A stretch of 64,000 nt of DNA from Buttiauxella agrestis ATCC 33320 (GTDB taxonomy: Bacteria; Pseudomonadota; Gammaproteobacteria; Enterobacterales; Enterobacteriaceae), in NCBI GenBank assembly GCA_024169445.1, contig JALKFA010000001.1, positions 2,604,001 through 2,668,000 on the forward strand, in the 5' to 3' direction. Shown here one piece after another: positions 25,738 to 36,306 of this stretch. Positions within the stretch are counted from its first letter, which is position 1. Each line of letters starts with the position of its first letter. The translations under genes were made by a program, and so were the position numbers. The notes under the pieces are model-generated. The model ran no database searches. It was not told the origin of the DNA and saw only the letters and a program-made list of their open reading frames with translations.

Positions 25738-26739
25738 TTAGCGTTGTAAAAATGCCTGCCAGTGGGCAACCACTTCAGCCAGTTGTTGGCGATTCACATC
25801 AAGGTGCACGACCAGACGAGTGATTGGCCCTGCGCTCATCAGCACACCGCGTTCTTTCATGAACTTGCCAAGGCTTTCAGCCTGCTCAACCGGAACACGC
25901 GCAAACACCATATTGGTGTCCTGACGGGTCACATCGACGCCAATTTCACGTAATTCACCCGCCAGCCAGTGCGCGTTGTCGTGGTCTTCTTTCAGGCGCT
26001 GCACGTTATTCTCAAGAGCGTACAAACCTGCGGCTGCCAGAATACCGGCCTGGCGCATACCGCCGCCGACCATTTTGCGCCAGCGCGTCGCACGTTTGAT
26101 GTATTCGTGGCTGCCAACTAACAAAGAACCAACCGGCGTGCCGAGGCCTTTTGAGAGGCAAATCGTGAAGGTGTCGCAGTAGCGCACCACTTCTTCCAGC
26201 GTGCAGCCATATTCCACCACGGCGTTAAAGATACGCGCGCCGTCAACGTGCAAAGCCAGATTATGGTTGCGGCTAAATTCCCAGGCCTGCTTCAGATACT
26301 CACGCGGCAGAACTTTGCCGTTATGGGTATTTTCGAGGCTGAGCAGTTTGGTGCGCGCAAAGTGGATATCGTCTGGTTTAATCTTCGCGGCGACTTTATC
26401 AAGCGGCAGTGAACCATCTGGATTAGCATCAATAGGCTGCGGTTGAATACTGCCTAACACCGCAGCGCCACCGGCTTCGTAGAGGTAATTGTGCGCCAGT
26501 TGCCCAACAATATACTCTTCGCCACGTTCGCAATGGCTCAACAGCGCCACCAGGTTTGCCTGGGTGCCGGTTGGCAGAAATAGCGCCGCTTCTTTGCCGC
26601 TAAGTTTGGCGGCGTAATCTTGTAGTTCGTTGACCGTAGGGTCATCACCGTAAACGTCATCGCCCGTTGGGGCTGCCATCATACGTTTGAGCATTTCTTC
26701 GCTCGGGCGGGTTACGGTGTCGCTGCGCAAGTCAATCAC
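25738..26739 (-). CDS. ltaE: Low-specificity L-threonine aldolase LtaE
   Basis: The 333-residue PLP-dependent enzyme matches E. coli LtaE in length. [20 protein letters not shown] opens the fold, [10 protein letters not shown] carries the PLP-stacking region, and [16 protein letters not shown] carries the Schiff-base lysine near residue 197. It splits L-threonine and L-allo-threonine into glycine and acetaldehyde. It lies between poxB and ybjT on one strand; spacing to poxB is 38 bases. Confidence 0.95.
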   Translation of the reverse strand: MIDLRSDTVTRPSEEMLKRMMAAPTGDDVYGDDPTVNELQDYAAKLSGKEAALFLPTGTQANLVALLSHCERGEEYIVGQLAHNYLYEAGGAAVLGSIQPQPIDANPDGSLPLDKVAAKIKPDDIHFARTKLLSLENTHNGKVLPREYLKQAWEFSRNHNLALHVDGARIFNAVVEYGCTLEEVVRYCDTFTICLSKGLGTPVGSLLVGSHEYIKRATRWRKMVGGGMRQAGILAAAGLYALENNVQRLKEDHDNAHWLAGELREIGVDVTRQDTNMVFARVPVEQAESLGKFMKERGVLMSAGPITRLVVHLDVNRQQLAEVVAHWQAFLQR

Positions 26740-26777
26740 GGTCGATCCTTATTATTATCCTCAATTAAAGGAATGTT

Positions 26778-28499
26778 TTACCGGAACCAGTTGGTTTTCG
26801 CCAGTTCGATAACTTCATCACCGCGTCCGCTGATAATCGCGCGCAGCATGTAAAGGCTAAACCCTTTGGCCTGCTCAAGCTTGATTTGCGGCGGGATCGC
26901 CAGTTCCTCTTTCGCCACTACCACGTCCACCAGAACGGGGCCGTCAATACTAAAAGCACGCTGCAACGCGTTATCCAGCTCCTCGGCTTTTTCAACCCGA
27001 ATACCCGTGATTCCGCAGGCGTTGGCGATATTGGCAAAATTAGTGGCATGCAGCTCGGTTCCGTCAGTCAGATAGCCGCCTGCTTTCATTTCCATCGCCA
27101 CAAAACCCAGCACGCTGTTGTTAAACACCACAATTTTGATCGGCAACTTCATTTGCACGACCGAGAGAAAATCGCCCATCAACATGCTGAAACCGCCATC
27201 GCCACACATCGCGACAACCTGTCGGTTTGGTGCAGTGGCTTTTGCGCCAAGCGCTTGCGGCATGGCGTTGGCCATTGAACCGTGAGTGAAAGAACCTAAC
27301 AGGCGGCGTTGGCCGTTCATTTTCAGATAGCGCGCAGCCCAGACCGTTGGCGTGCCAACATCACAAGTAAAAATGGCGTCTTCGTCGGCAAAGTGGCTGA
27401 TTTGCTGGGCGACATATTGCGGATGGATAACGTTGCCATCGCCAGCTTGTGCCAGTTCATCCAGGCTTTCACGGGCTTCGCGATAGTTATCCAGCGCTTT
27501 GTCGAGGAAGCTGCGGTCGGTTTTTTCTTCCAGAAGTGGAAGCAGTGCCGCAAGCGTCGCTTTAACATCGCCAATTAACGCCATGTCCACTTTACTGTGA
27601 GCGCCGATACTGCCAGGGTTGATGTCTATTTGAATAATTTTCGCGTCCGTCGGGTAGAACGCGCGATACGGGAATTGGGTGCCAAGCAAGATCAGCGTGT
27701 CGGCATTCATCATGGTATGGAACCCGGACGAGAAGCCGATTAAGCCGGTCATACCGACATCATAAGGGTTGTCATACTCAACATGCTCCTTGCCGCGTAG
27801 CGCATGAACAATTGGCGCTTTAAGGGTGGCGGCAAACTGCACTAATTCTTCATGCGCACCGGCACAACCGCTACCGCACATCAGAGCGATGTTGTCGTTA
27901 TAGCGCAGTAATTGAGCAAGCTTTTTAAGCTCTTCGTGTGCCGGAATGACGACCGGTTGTGGCGCGGAATACCAGTGCGTGCTGGCGGTTTCTGGCGCGG
28001 GTTTTAACGCCACGTCGCCCGGTAAAACTATGACTGACACGCCACGATTAAGCACCGCTTTGCGCATCGCAATCGCCAGTACCTGGGGAATTTGTTCCGG
28101 GGATGACACCAGCTCGCAATAGTGGCTGCATTCGCGGAACAACTCTTCGGGATGGGTTTCCTGGAAATAACCGCTGCCAATTTCACTCGACGGAATATGT
28201 GCGGCAATCGCCAGCACTGGAACGCGGTTGCGGTGGCAGTCAAACAGGCCATTGATTAAATGCAAGTTACCAGGCCCGCACGAACCAGCACAAACCGCCA
28301 GTTCGCCGGAAAGATGCGCTTCCGCGCCTGCGGCAAACGCCGCGACTTCTTCATGGCGGGTGGGCATCCACTGGATAGTGCCCATGCGGTTCAGGCTGTC
28401 ACTCAGGCCATTGAGGGAATCGCCAGTGACACCCCAGATACGTTTAACACCTGCGCTTTCGAGAGTTTTTGCCAGATAAGCGGCTACTGTCTGTTTCAT
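26778..28499 (-). CDS. poxB: Pyruvate oxidase (ubiquinone-dependent) PoxB
   Basis: The 573-residue thiamine-diphosphate and FAD enzyme converts pyruvate to acetate and CO2, passing electrons to ubiquinone at the membrane. Visible regions are the N-terminal TPP domain ([14 protein letters not shown] and the catalytic glutamate in [14 protein letters not shown] near residue 50), the central FAD domain, and the C-terminal TPP/Mg site [30 protein letters not shown] (about 433-462). The C-terminal amphipathic tail is the lipid-activated membrane anchor in E. coli. The homologue is RpoS-dependent; I could not verify a promoter here. Confidence 0.95.
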   Translation of the reverse strand: MKQTVAAYLAKTLESAGVKRIWGVTGDSLNGLSDSLNRMGTIQWMPTRHEEVAAFAAGAEAHLSGELAVCAGSCGPGNLHLINGLFDCHRNRVPVLAIAAHIPSSEIGSGYFQETHPEELFRECSHYCELVSSPEQIPQVLAIAMRKAVLNRGVSVIVLPGDVALKPAPETASTHWYSAPQPVVIPAHEELKKLAQLLRYNDNIALMCGSGCAGAHEELVQFAATLKAPIVHALRGKEHVEYDNPYDVGMTGLIGFSSGFHTMMNADTLILLGTQFPYRAFYPTDAKIIQIDINPGSIGAHSKVDMALIGDVKATLAALLPLLEEKTDRSFLDKALDNYREARESLDELAQAGDGNVIHPQYVAQQISHFADEDAIFTCDVGTPTVWAARYLKMNGQRRLLGSFTHGSMANAMPQALGAKATAPNRQVVAMCGDGGFSMLMGDFLSVVQMKLPIKIVVFNNSVLGFVAMEMKAGGYLTDGTELHATNFANIANACGITGIRVEKAEELDNALQRAFSIDGPVLVDVVVAKEELAIPPQIKLEQAKGFSLYMLRAIISGRGDEVIELAKTNWFR

Positions 28500-28569
28500 T
28501 ACTGCTCCTTGTCACGATTCAGTTAACGTAAACAAGCTTAGTCAAGGAAACAGAAGATACGGAGCAGAA

Positions 28570-28596
28570 AGTGCCACTCAAAATCAGAGTGGCACT
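28570..28596. terminator. Hairpin between hcr and poxB
   Basis: A perfect 10-bp stem (AGTGCCACTC / GAGTGGCACT) with a 7-base loop sits a few bases after the hcr stop on the minus strand. The T-tract that follows is short (TTTC), so it may be a weak terminator of hcp-hcr or an mRNA 3' structure. Confidence 0.55.
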
Positions 28597-28603
28597 AGTG
28601 GGA

Positions 28604-29572
28604 TCAAGCGAGAACTAAATCACCTTGCGGATGGCAACAGCAGGCCAGCACATAACCATTAGCAATGTCAGTGTCGGTCAGCGTCATCGTGCTGCTGACC
28701 GTGTAATCACCGGATTCGACTCGGGTTTTGCAACTTCCACAAACTCCTGCACGGCACGCGGCATTGACCGGAACACTGTTGCTTTCCAGCGCGGCTAGCA
28801 AGGTGCTGCCGACTGGTGCGTAGAACTCACGCAGCGGCTTTAAAGTGGTGAACTTCAAACCGTTATCGACGGGCGCTGCGACGGGGGTGAAGAATTTCTC
28901 CGAATAAAATTCACTCACGCCCAATGCTTTGACTTCTTTCTCAACCATTTCCATATAAGGCGCAGGGCCGCAGGTCATGACAGTACGCGAGGCAATGTCC
29001 GGAACGCTAGCCAGAATGTTATGCGTCAGGCGTCCAGCGATAAAACCATGCGTCGCATTATTCTCAGCAACCAGCGTCACCTGATAATTACGCCACTCCT
29101 GTGCAAAGATGACGTCTTCCGGTGAGCGGACGTTATAAATAACCTGTACATCGGCTTGTGGGCGATGTTTTGCTAACCAGCGGCGCATCGCCATAATTGG
29201 CGTTACGCCACAACCTGCCGCTAATAACAGGAAACGTTCGGCAGCCAGCTCTTCGCAGGTAAATTCCCCCTGGCCTTCTGACAGCCACAGGTAATCACCG
29301 ACCTTCACTTGTTGTGTCAGCCATTGAGAGCCAACGCCATTCTCGATGCCACGGATAGTCAACGTAATGAACGGGCTGAGTCCTGGTGTCGAAGAAATCG
29401 TGTAAGCGCGTAGTGTTTCGTCACTATTACGAATACTCACCAGCGCATATTGCCCGGCCTTGTAGGGATAAAAGTCGTGATTAATCAGCGACAGCGTCCA
29501 GACATCCGGCGTTTCCTGGTGAATATGGTGTACCTGCATACGATGCGGGCACAGTGGCGTTGGCATAGTCAT
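28604..29572 (-). CDS. hcr: NADH oxidoreductase for hybrid-cluster protein (Hcr)
   Basis: The 322-residue flavoprotein donates electrons to Hcp. The FAD-binding motif RAYTISSTPG is near residues 54-63, the NAD-binding region LLLAAGCGVTPIMAMRRWL near 115-134, and a C-terminal plant-type [2Fe-2S] ferredoxin domain has CRAGVCGSC (C-x4-C-x2-C) and a distal cysteine in YVLACCCHPQG. It matches E. coli Hcr in length. It begins nine bases after hcp, so the two form an operon. Confidence 0.95.
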   Translation of the reverse strand: MTMPTPLCPHRMQVHHIHQETPDVWTLSLINHDFYPYKAGQYALVSIRNSDETLRAYTISSTPGLSPFITLTIRGIENGVGSQWLTQQVKVGDYLWLSEGQGEFTCEELAAERFLLLAAGCGVTPIMAMRRWLAKHRPQADVQVIYNVRSPEDVIFAQEWRNYQVTLVAENNATHGFIAGRLTHNILASVPDIASRTVMTCGPAPYMEMVEKEVKALGVSEFYSEKFFTPVAAPVDNGLKFTTLKPLREFYAPVGSTLLAALESNSVPVNAACRAGVCGSCKTRVESGDYTVSSTMTLTDTDIANGYVLACCCHPQGDLVLA

Positions 29573-29581
29573 GGTTGCTCC

Positions 29582-31234
29582 TTATGCGCTCATCAGCTGT
29601 TCAATATCTTGCTCAACGGTGGTAATGGCACGCAGGCCAAACTTCTCGTTCAGAACAGCTAACAGATTTGGCGTCAGGAAGCCTGGAGCGGTCGGGCCGG
29701 TGACGATGTTTGTCACGCCCAGCGACAGCAGGGTAAGAAGGATGACAATCGCTTTTTGCTCAAACCAGGACAGAACCAGGCTTAACGGCAAATCGTTGAC
29801 GCCACAGCCGAGTTTTTCTGCGAGGGTGACAGCAAGAATAATCGCCGAATAAGCATCGTTACATTGACCGGCATCTACCAGGCGCGGCAAGCCTTCGATG
29901 TCACCGAAGTCCAGTTTGTTAAAACGATATTTACCGCAGGCAAGGGTCAGAATCAGGCAATCTTTCGGCACGCTGGTGGCGAAGTCGGTGAAGTAGCTAC
30001 GTTCGCCGCGCTCGCCGTCACAACCGCCGACCAGGAAGATGTGGCGCAGTTTTTCGCGGCTGACCAAATCAATCAGTGTATCGGCAGCACCCAGCAGAGT
30101 CTGACGACCAAAGCCGACAGTGATCAGATGTTCGATTTCGCTGTACGGGAAGCCCGCCATTTGTTGCGCCTGGGTAATCACTGAGGTGAAATCATCGCCT
30201 TCAAGGTGACTAACGCCCGGCCAGCCAACGATGCTGCGAGTCCAGATGCGGTCGGTATAAGAGCCGACTTCTGGGTTAATGATGCAGTTGGATGTCATGA
30301 CAATTGGGCCAGGGAAACGGGCAAATTCGCTCTGTTGATTCTGCCAGCCGCTGCCGTAGTTACCGACCATATGCTTGAATTTACGCAGTTCCGGATAACC
30401 GTGTGCTGGCAGCATTTCGCCATGGGTGTAGACGTTTACGCCTGTGCCTTCAGTCTGTTCCAGCAGGTTGTAGAGATCTTTCAGGTCGTGGCCGGAGATC
30501 AAAATACATTTGCCTGCAACCGGACGGACATTCACTTGCGATGGGGTCGGATGGCCGTATTTTTCGGTTTCACCGTGATCCAGAATGCTCATCACTTTGA
30601 AGTTCATCTGGCCGATTTCCATCGAGCATTCCAGCAGCGCGCCCATATCTGCAGGCCAGGTGCCGAGCCACGCCATAATTTTATGGTACTGCGCGTAGAT
30701 GTCGTTGTCGTACTGACCGAGTACGTGGGCGTGTTCCATGTACGCTGCGGCGCCTTTCAGGCCGTACAGGCATAACAGGCGCAGACCAAGAATATCTTCA
30801 CCGATTTCTGCTTTATCACGGTTTGGAGCGAATTCTGCCGCCTGGCGTTGCAGGTCGCCCAAATCGCTGCTGACCAGTTGCAGTTCAGCCATTGGGTTAG
30901 TGACGGTGGTGTTTGGGTTAATCGCCAGAGTGCGTGCTTTCAGGCTTTCGCGCAGCGCGATGGCTTCTTGCGCGTAACCGACAATGCGTGGCGAGTCGAA
31001 GTTAACGTTAGTGAGGGTTGAGAAGAAAGCGCGTGGCGCAAAGTTGTCGATGTCATGGTCGATAATGCCGGCTTCACGTGCGGCAATCGCCCATGCAGAC
31101 AGCCCCTGTAATGCAGCAATCAGCAGATCCTGGAGATCAGAAGTTTCAGCCGTTTTGCCACACATCCCCTGAGCGTAAGAGCAGCCGTTGCCTGCCGGGG
31201 TGCGGATTGTTTGTTCACATTGCACACAAAACAT
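29582..31234 (-). CDS. hcp: Hydroxylamine reductase / hybrid-cluster protein Hcp (NO reductase)
   Basis: The 550-residue protein has the same length as E. coli Hcp. The N-terminal [24 protein letters not shown] supplies cysteines of the [2Fe-2S] cluster seen in enteric Hcp. Hybrid-cluster ligand regions include [37 protein letters not shown] and CGKYRFN. It reduces nitric oxide, with Hcr as electron donor, during anaerobic nitrosative stress, and can drive protein S-nitrosylation in E. coli. A palindromic NsrR-like operator lies 15-37 bases upstream of the ATG. Confidence 0.96.
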   Translation of the reverse strand: MFCVQCEQTIRTPAGNGCSYAQGMCGKTAETSDLQDLLIAALQGLSAWAIAAREAGIIDHDIDNFAPRAFFSTLTNVNFDSPRIVGYAQEAIALRESLKARTLAINPNTTVTNPMAELQLVSSDLGDLQRQAAEFAPNRDKAEIGEDILGLRLLCLYGLKGAAAYMEHAHVLGQYDNDIYAQYHKIMAWLGTWPADMGALLECSMEIGQMNFKVMSILDHGETEKYGHPTPSQVNVRPVAGKCILISGHDLKDLYNLLEQTEGTGVNVYTHGEMLPAHGYPELRKFKHMVGNYGSGWQNQQSEFARFPGPIVMTSNCIINPEVGSYTDRIWTRSIVGWPGVSHLEGDDFTSVITQAQQMAGFPYSEIEHLITVGFGRQTLLGAADTLIDLVSREKLRHIFLVGGCDGERGERSYFTDFATSVPKDCLILTLACGKYRFNKLDFGDIEGLPRLVDAGQCNDAYSAIILAVTLAEKLGCGVNDLPLSLVLSWFEQKAIVILLTLLSLGVTNIVTGPTAPGFLTPNLLAVLNEKFGLRAITTVEQDIEQLMSA

Positions 31235-31248
31235 AATCGTACCTTTTA

Positions 31249-31271
31249 AAGTTATATTTGATATACATCTT
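31249..31271 (-). promoter_or_regulatory. Putative NsrR operator upstream of hcp
   Basis: Read on the minus strand, the 23-base site is AAGATGTATAT-C-AAATATAACTT, which follows the 11-1-11 NsrR consensus AAGATGYATTT-N-AAATACATCTT with few mismatches. It ends 14 bases before the hcp ATG. The overlapping TTGATATACATCTT (31258-31271) also resembles an FNR site in 8 of 10 defined positions. Both regulators are known to control E. coli hcp. Confidence 0.72.
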
Positions 31272-31377
31272 TAAGGTTATGCTCAGTACTGCACCGGGAA
31301 AAGGTATTTTTAATGCAACTTAAAAGGAGATTGATTTAGCGCAATTTTGGCGGCAGGAACCTACCGCCAATGAGGTA

Positions 31378-32277
31378 TCAGGAGGCGAAAAAAGCCATTA
31401 ATAGCGGAGTCAGTAAGCTGAGGATAAAGCCGTGAACAATCGCCGCCGGGACAATTTCCAGACCGCCACTGCGTTGCAGTACCGGGAGTGTGAAATCCAT
31501 TGATGTTGCGCCGGACAACCCGAGAGCGGTTGAACGACTGCGGCGCACCAGACCGGGAATCAACATGATGGCAATCAGTTCCCGCGCCAGGTCGTTGAAG
31601 AACGCCGCGCTGCCGATCACCGGGCCATAAGATTCCGTCATCAAAATACCGGAAAGTGAATACCAGCCGAAGCCTGACGCCATGGCTAAGCCGGTTTTGA
31701 TTGGCAGGTCGAGAATAAAGGCGTTGATGACGCCGCCCGCCATTGAGCTGAGCACCACAACAACGGCGACAATCATGCCGCGGCGATTTAATACGATCTG
31801 CTTTAAGGTCATGCCGCTATTACGCAGTTGAATCCCCACCAGTAATAACAGGAAGATTAGCGTGTATTCACTGGCGTCTGTAGCGTGTTGCAGAATCGGC
31901 CATGCCGTTAGACCGAGTGCAAATCCTGCAATCACCACGCCGCACAGTTTGAGAGATTCCAGCGCCATCGCTATGCGCGAAGGAAGCTTTTCTTGTTCAT
32001 GATTGTGTCGCCATGGCATAGAGCGCTCAAGCCACAGCAACGCTGCCGCATTGCAAAGCAATAACACCACAACGCTAACCGCGGCATATTGAAATATCGC
32101 CAGCAGGTTACTGGCCAGGTTATCGAGAAATGCGAGGCTGATGCCCATGAAAAATAGAATGACATAAACAATCCAGCTCAGCAGGCGATTAATAAGCTTG
32201 AGCAGACTGGTTTGTTTTAATGGAATGAGATAACCGACGATCAGCGGTACTAAGATAATTAACAATCCCGAAAACAT
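31378..32277 (-). CDS. lysO: L-lysine exporter LysO
   Basis: The 299-residue inner-membrane protein (formerly YbjE) has about eight hydrophobic segments; MFSGLLIILVPLIVGYLIPL opens it and TGLAMASGFGWYSLSGILMTESYGPVIGSAAFFNDLARELIAIMLIPGL is the conserved core. It exports lysine and toxic analogues. ATG 32277 matches the E. coli start and length; an upstream in-frame ATG at 32436 runs into the aqpZ end and is not conserved. The E. coli gene is controlled by ArgP; I did not assign a site. Confidence 0.92.
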   Translation of the reverse strand: MFSGLLIILVPLIVGYLIPLKQTSLLKLINRLLSWIVYVILFFMGISLAFLDNLASNLLAIFQYAAVSVVVLLLCNAAALLWLERSMPWRHNHEQEKLPSRIAMALESLKLCGVVIAGFALGLTAWPILQHATDASEYTLIFLLLLVGIQLRNSGMTLKQIVLNRRGMIVAVVVVLSSMAGGVINAFILDLPIKTGLAMASGFGWYSLSGILMTESYGPVIGSAAFFNDLARELIAIMLIPGLVRRSRSTALGLSGATSMDFTLPVLQRSGGLEIVPAAIVHGFILSLLTPLLMAFFAS

Positions 32278-32401
32278 GGTGCGGACAATCCTTGCAAAAA
32301 AAGTAACGGCGTATGTCACACTACCCAAAGAAAGGGAATGAGTAAAGCTACGAAAAAAGAGGTTTTTTATGCAGATTACATGCGGCGGGATAAAGCTTTT
32401 G

Positions 32402-32429
32402 GCGTAGGGCAGAAGAATCCGCCCTACGC
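32402..32429. terminator. Inverted repeat after aqpZ
   Basis: A perfect 9-bp stem (GCGTAGGGC / GCCCTACGC) with a 10-base loop begins a few bases past the aqpZ stop on the minus strand. The GTAGGG core resembles the REP-like units near potG. No long T-tract is present. Confidence 0.5.
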
Positions 32430-32436
32430 GAGTCAA

Positions 32437-33132
32437 TTAGTGACGTTTTTCCAGCAATGTGCGGTAGATAACGCCGCCCAGGATACCGCCAATAATTGGC
32501 ATCACCCAGAATAACCACAGCTGTTGTAAGGCCCAACCCCCCTGGAAGATAGCCACCGCAGTACTACGCGCTGGGTTCACAGAAGTATTGGTCACTGGAA
32601 TGCTGATCAAGTGAATCAACGTCAGTGCCAGGCCGATAGCAATCGGTGCAAAACCGGCGGGAGCAAATTTATCTGTTGCGCCATGAATAACAATCAAGAA
32701 GCCGCAGGTTAATACGATTTCAATAATGATTGCTGACAGCATGGAATAATGGTCTGGTGAATGTTCGCCATAGCCATTTGAAGCAAAGCCACTAGCCGCC
32801 GCATCAAAACCACTTTTACCGCTGGCAATTAAATAGAGAATACCGGCAGCCACGATGCCGCCAATAACTTGCGCAACAAGATAGCCAATGACTTCTTTGG
32901 CAGGGAAACGACCGCCGGCCCATAAACCCAGAGTAACAGCAGGGTTAAAGTGACCGCCGGAAATATGACCGACAGCATAAGCCATCGTTAATACGGTTAA
33001 GCCAAAAGCTAATGCAACCCCAGCAAAACCTATTCCTAATTGCGGATAAGCCGCCGCCAGTACCGCACTCCCACAGCCACCAAATACTAACCAAAACGTA
33101 CCAAAAAATTCTGCCGCTAATTTCCTAAACAT
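32437..33132 (-). CDS. aqpZ: Aquaporin Z
   Basis: The 231-residue major intrinsic protein has six membrane helices and the two half-helix NPA boxes, [10 protein letters not shown] (about 61-70) and [10 protein letters not shown] (about 183-192); the arginine after the second NPA is the selectivity-filter residue. [40 protein letters not shown] is typical of AqpZ. It conducts water rapidly across the inner membrane. ATG 33132 ([11 protein letters not shown]) matches E. coli; the codon two earlier was not used. Confidence 0.96.
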   Translation of the reverse strand: MFRKLAAEFFGTFWLVFGGCGSAVLAAAYPQLGIGFAGVALAFGLTVLTMAYAVGHISGGHFNPAVTLGLWAGGRFPAKEVIGYLVAQVIGGIVAAGILYLIASGKSGFDAAASGFASNGYGEHSPDHYSMLSAIIIEIVLTCGFLIVIHGATDKFAPAGFAPIAIGLALTLIHLISIPVTNTSVNPARSTAVAIFQGGWALQQLWLFWVMPIIGGILGGVIYRTLLEKRH

Positions 33133-33549
33133 AACCACCTCTGCATTTCAAAAAATTGAATTCCGGGCGAGGTATATAATGGCACCTACCCGATTATTGT
33201 TTGTTACAACCATGAAAGATGTAACGTTAATAATAAAAGAGCAGTGATATTAATGAGTTCGCTATGTCATAACTAGTCTATTAAATCCTCATAAATTGAC
33301 GTGGGGCAATGCGATGTCATTCTTTTCAACAACATACGCGTTTATTGTGTACAAAGTTTATTAATAAATAAGAATCATCTTGGAATGAAAATGTTTTACA
33401 ACAGTCAGATAAAGCGTAGGTAATAATGGAAAAATCGGCTGTTTTTTATTGTATAAAGTTTGGCCGAGATGTACGCATAATCTGTCGCTATACTCGAACT
33501 ATGCAGCCGGTCAGGTAAAGGAAAGCGCAACAACCAATCTGGAGGGGTT
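33133..33549. other. Divergent aqpZ-ybjD intergenic region
   Basis: These 417 bases are AT-rich, especially 33200-33480, and should hold the aqpZ and ybjD promoters. The ybjD ribosome binding site GGAGGG precedes its ATG by five bases. I see no RNA gene, repeat or convincing small frame. Confidence 0.5.
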
Positions 33550-35205
33550 ATGTTTCTTGAGCGTGTAGAGATTGTCGGATTCCGGGGGATTAACCGCCTT
33601 TCGTTAATGCTTGAACAAAATAACGTGCTGATCGGTGAAAACGCCTGGGGTAAATCCAGCCTGCTGGACGCATTAACGCTATTATTGTCGCCGCATCAAA
33701 CGCTCTATCACTTCAATCGCGATGATTTCTATTTCCCGCCCGGGGACGTACAGGGCCGGGAACATCATTTACATATTGTACTGACCTTTCGGGAAACCGC
33801 GCCCGGCCATCATCTTGGCCGACGTTATCGTTCGCTTGCGCCGGTATGGGTTGCTGGTGAGGAAGGTTTTCATCGCATTATGTATCGGCTGGTGGGGGAG
33901 CTCGCGGAAGATGGTTCTATTCTGACGCTGCGCAGTTTCCTCGATGAGAAAGGCCATGCTATCGAACTTGATGACATTGACATTTTTGCCCAGCAAATCA
34001 TCCGCCTCAATCCAGTATTACGTTTGCGTGATGCGCGTTTTATGCGGCGTTTACGCAATGACAGCATTCCCGCCATGCCAGACACCGAAATGACCGCCCG
34101 CCAGCTTGATTTTCTGGCGCGTGAACTGGTTTCGAGTCCACAAAATCTTACCGATGCCCAGCTGCGGCAAGGTTTGTCGGCGATGGTGCAATTGCTTGAG
34201 CACTATTTTGCTGAGCAAGGTGCTACCGCGCATCAACGCTTGTTACGTCGCCGCTCGCACGATGAACAACGCAGCTGGCGTTATCTGGACATCATCAACC
34301 GCATGATCGACAAACCCAACAGCCGCACTCATCGAATGATTTTACTGGGGATGTTTTCAACCTTGCTGCAGGCTAAAGGCAACGTGGTTCTGGATAAAGA
34401 CGCGCGGCCATTGCTGCTGGTGGAAGATCCTGAAACCCGACTGCACCCGATTATGTTGTCGGTGGCCTGGCATTTGCTCAATCTGCTGCCGCTGCAAAAA
34501 ATCACCACTACCAATTCGGGCGAATTGCTATCGCTCACGCCTGTCGAGAACGTTTGCCGCCTGGTGCGTGAATCGTCAAGGGTTGCGGCCTGGAGGCTCG
34601 GCCCTGGCGGCATGAATGCAGAAGACAGCCGTCGTATTGCCTTTCATATCCGCTTTAATCGCGCTTCTTCATTGTTTGCCCGCTGCTGGCTGTTGGTCGA
34701 AGGGGAAACGGAGGTGTGGGTGATGAACGAACTGGCACGTCAGTGCGGGCACCATTTCGATGCCGAAGGGGTGAAAGTTATCGAATTTGCGCAGTCGGGT
34801 CTGCGCCCATTGATCAAGTTTGCACGGCGCATGGGCATTGAATGGCATGTGCTGGTGGATGGCGATGAAGCGGGGAAAAAATATGCGTCAGTGGTGCGTG
34901 GTATTTTGGATAATGATCGTGACCAGGAACGTGAGCATCTTACCGCGCTCCCGGCGATGGACATGGAACACTTCATGTATCGTCAGGGATTTTCCGATGT
35001 GTTCCATCGCGTGGCGCAAATCCCCGAAAACGTACCGATGAATATGCGCCGCGTTATTGTGAAAGCTATTCATCGCTCTTCCAAGCCCGACTTAGCGATA
35101 GAAGTGGCGATGGAAGCGGGGAGGCGTGGAGTCGATGCCGTGCCGTCACTGTTGCGAAAAATGTTCTCGCGAGTGTTATGGCTGGCGCGTGGCCGGGCTG
35201 ATTAG
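33550..35205 (+). CDS. ybjD: OLD-family ATP-dependent endonuclease-like protein YbjD
   Basis: The 551-residue protein has an N-terminal SMC-like ATPase domain (Walker A GENAWGKSSLLDALT near residues 28-42, and LLLVEDPETRLHP around 293-305, the signature-to-Walker B region) and a C-terminal TOPRIM nuclease domain (LLVEGETEVWVMNEL near 380-394 and VLVDGDEAGKKYA near 436-448). This is the OLD (overcoming lysogenization defect) family architecture. Its cellular role in E. coli is unclear; OLD relatives act in phage defence, but here it is conserved backbone and solitary, not next to a GajB-type helicase. It ends 13 bases from convergent ybjX. Confidence 0.9.
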   Translation: MFLERVEIVGFRGINRLSLMLEQNNVLIGENAWGKSSLLDALTLLLSPHQTLYHFNRDDFYFPPGDVQGREHHLHIVLTFRETAPGHHLGRRYRSLAPVWVAGEEGFHRIMYRLVGELAEDGSILTLRSFLDEKGHAIELDDIDIFAQQIIRLNPVLRLRDARFMRRLRNDSIPAMPDTEMTARQLDFLARELVSSPQNLTDAQLRQGLSAMVQLLEHYFAEQGATAHQRLLRRRSHDEQRSWRYLDIINRMIDKPNSRTHRMILLGMFSTLLQAKGNVVLDKDARPLLLVEDPETRLHPIMLSVAWHLLNLLPLQKITTTNSGELLSLTPVENVCRLVRESSRVAAWRLGPGGMNAEDSRRIAFHIRFNRASSLFARCWLLVEGETEVWVMNELARQCGHHFDAEGVKVIEFAQSGLRPLIKFARRMGIEWHVLVDGDEAGKKYASVVRGILDNDRDQEREHLTALPAMDMEHFMYRQGFSDVFHRVAQIPENVPMNMRRVIVKAIHRSSKPDLAIEVAMEAGRRGVDAVPSLLRKMFSRVLWLARGRAD

Positions 35206-35218
35206 CCCGGCGGTTAAT

Positions 35219-36166
35219 TCATAGCCGCTGCTCGATTTGCTCCATCATCTCATCTAGTAAACTGTAGCGGCGGCGGTACTCCGCGCGCTTTTTGCTGGCA
35301 ATCTCTTCAACAGGTTTGCGGGCCACTCCCAGTGGCAGCTCAAAGTAGCCTTCTGGGGTTAATTCGCCGCTCATCGATTCCCAGAAACTATCGTAATCGG
35401 CATGAATTTTGTCCTGCTTCTTTTTTGCATAACGCCACGAGCGATAGATATGTGCGCGGTTACTCACGGCCAGAATCTGGTTCACCCCTAAATGACGAGC
35501 TAACAAGCAAGCCGCTTCCAGCACCAGGCGTTTCGGGAATAATCCGTGACACGCTTTGGTCGCGACCTGGATATATTCATGTGGGATATCACTTTTGGCA
35601 CCCTGCAAGCCACCAATAAACAGCGTCGATTTCTGCTGGTGACAGCATAGGGTGAAGGTCAAGCCTGCTAAAACAACGCCATCGTGGCGGGTCAGTGTTA
35701 GTGTGGCTTCACCTTCTTTATCGACAAAGGGGTCGGCGCGGAAATCAAGATGGTAGAAGTTCTCATCTTTACCCGTTATTGTTGCCAAACGTGCTCCGTC
35801 AGTTGAGTAGTGTTGTAGTAACAAGCGTTTCGGCAGTGCTGCGTTCAGTACGCGGTAGTGGAAAGACAATGCGCTTGCCGCCGCCTTACGGTTAAAATTC
35901 ACCGATAAATAAGGGCGATGAAGACGACAAGGTAACCCTGGTTGCACCGCCAGCAATTTTTCCAGCAAAGGTTGATGCGATAAATCGTTCAACAAGCGAG
36001 CGGTAGAAAGTGGGCTGGTCAGTGAACGCAGGACGAATTTTCGACGATAGGCTGGGTTCTGCCACGCAATCCCCGGCGTCCATTGTCCCTTTGCTAAAGA
36101 AAGAAACAACCGCCAGCCATTGAGTTGAGCTGTTGATCGGAATTCGTTTTCGGCAATTGACGACAT
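35219..36166 (-). CDS. ybjX: DUF535/VirK-like protein YbjX
   Basis: The 315-residue protein of the VirK/YbjX family (DUF535) has no signal peptide or membrane segment. Conserved stretches include LHRPYLSVNFNRKAAASALSFHYRVL, HKEGEATLTL-like FVDKEGEATLTLTRHDG, and HIYRSWRYAKKKQDKIHADYDSFWESMSGE. ATG 36166 was chosen because CCAGG precedes it by about nine bases; a second ATG at 36190 lacks a ribosome binding site. Relatives are linked to PhoPQ-regulated envelope and antimicrobial-peptide resistance; a mechanism is not known. Confidence 0.85.
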   Translation of the reverse strand: MSSIAENEFRSTAQLNGWRLFLSLAKGQWTPGIAWQNPAYRRKFVLRSLTSPLSTARLLNDLSHQPLLEKLLAVQPGLPCRLHRPYLSVNFNRKAAASALSFHYRVLNAALPKRLLLQHYSTDGARLATITGKDENFYHLDFRADPFVDKEGEATLTLTRHDGVVLAGLTFTLCCHQQKSTLFIGGLQGAKSDIPHEYIQVATKACHGLFPKRLVLEAACLLARHLGVNQILAVSNRAHIYRSWRYAKKKQDKIHADYDSFWESMSGELTPEGYFELPLGVARKPVEEIASKKRAEYRRRYSLLDEMMEQIEQRL

Positions 36167-36306
36167 GATTGAAACCTGGTTGAGAAACATTGGGGTTATT
36201 TCACCATTTGTGAATTCAACGTAGGTTCAATCACCGTAACGCCGATACGGGTTTACAACTTTTGTTGATACTTCATTTAATTAGCCAGTCTTTTTGCAGG
36301 ATACCT

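Noticed and set aside
30206-30775. A 189-codon frame antisense to hcp.
   Set aside because: It overlaps the conserved hybrid-cluster region of hcp entirely and has no similarity of its own.
33550-35205. YbjD as part of a Gabija-like defence system, since it has OLD-type ATPase and TOPRIM domains.
   Set aside because: There is no GajB-type helicase or other defence gene beside it, and it lies in its conserved E. coli position between aqpZ and ybjX.
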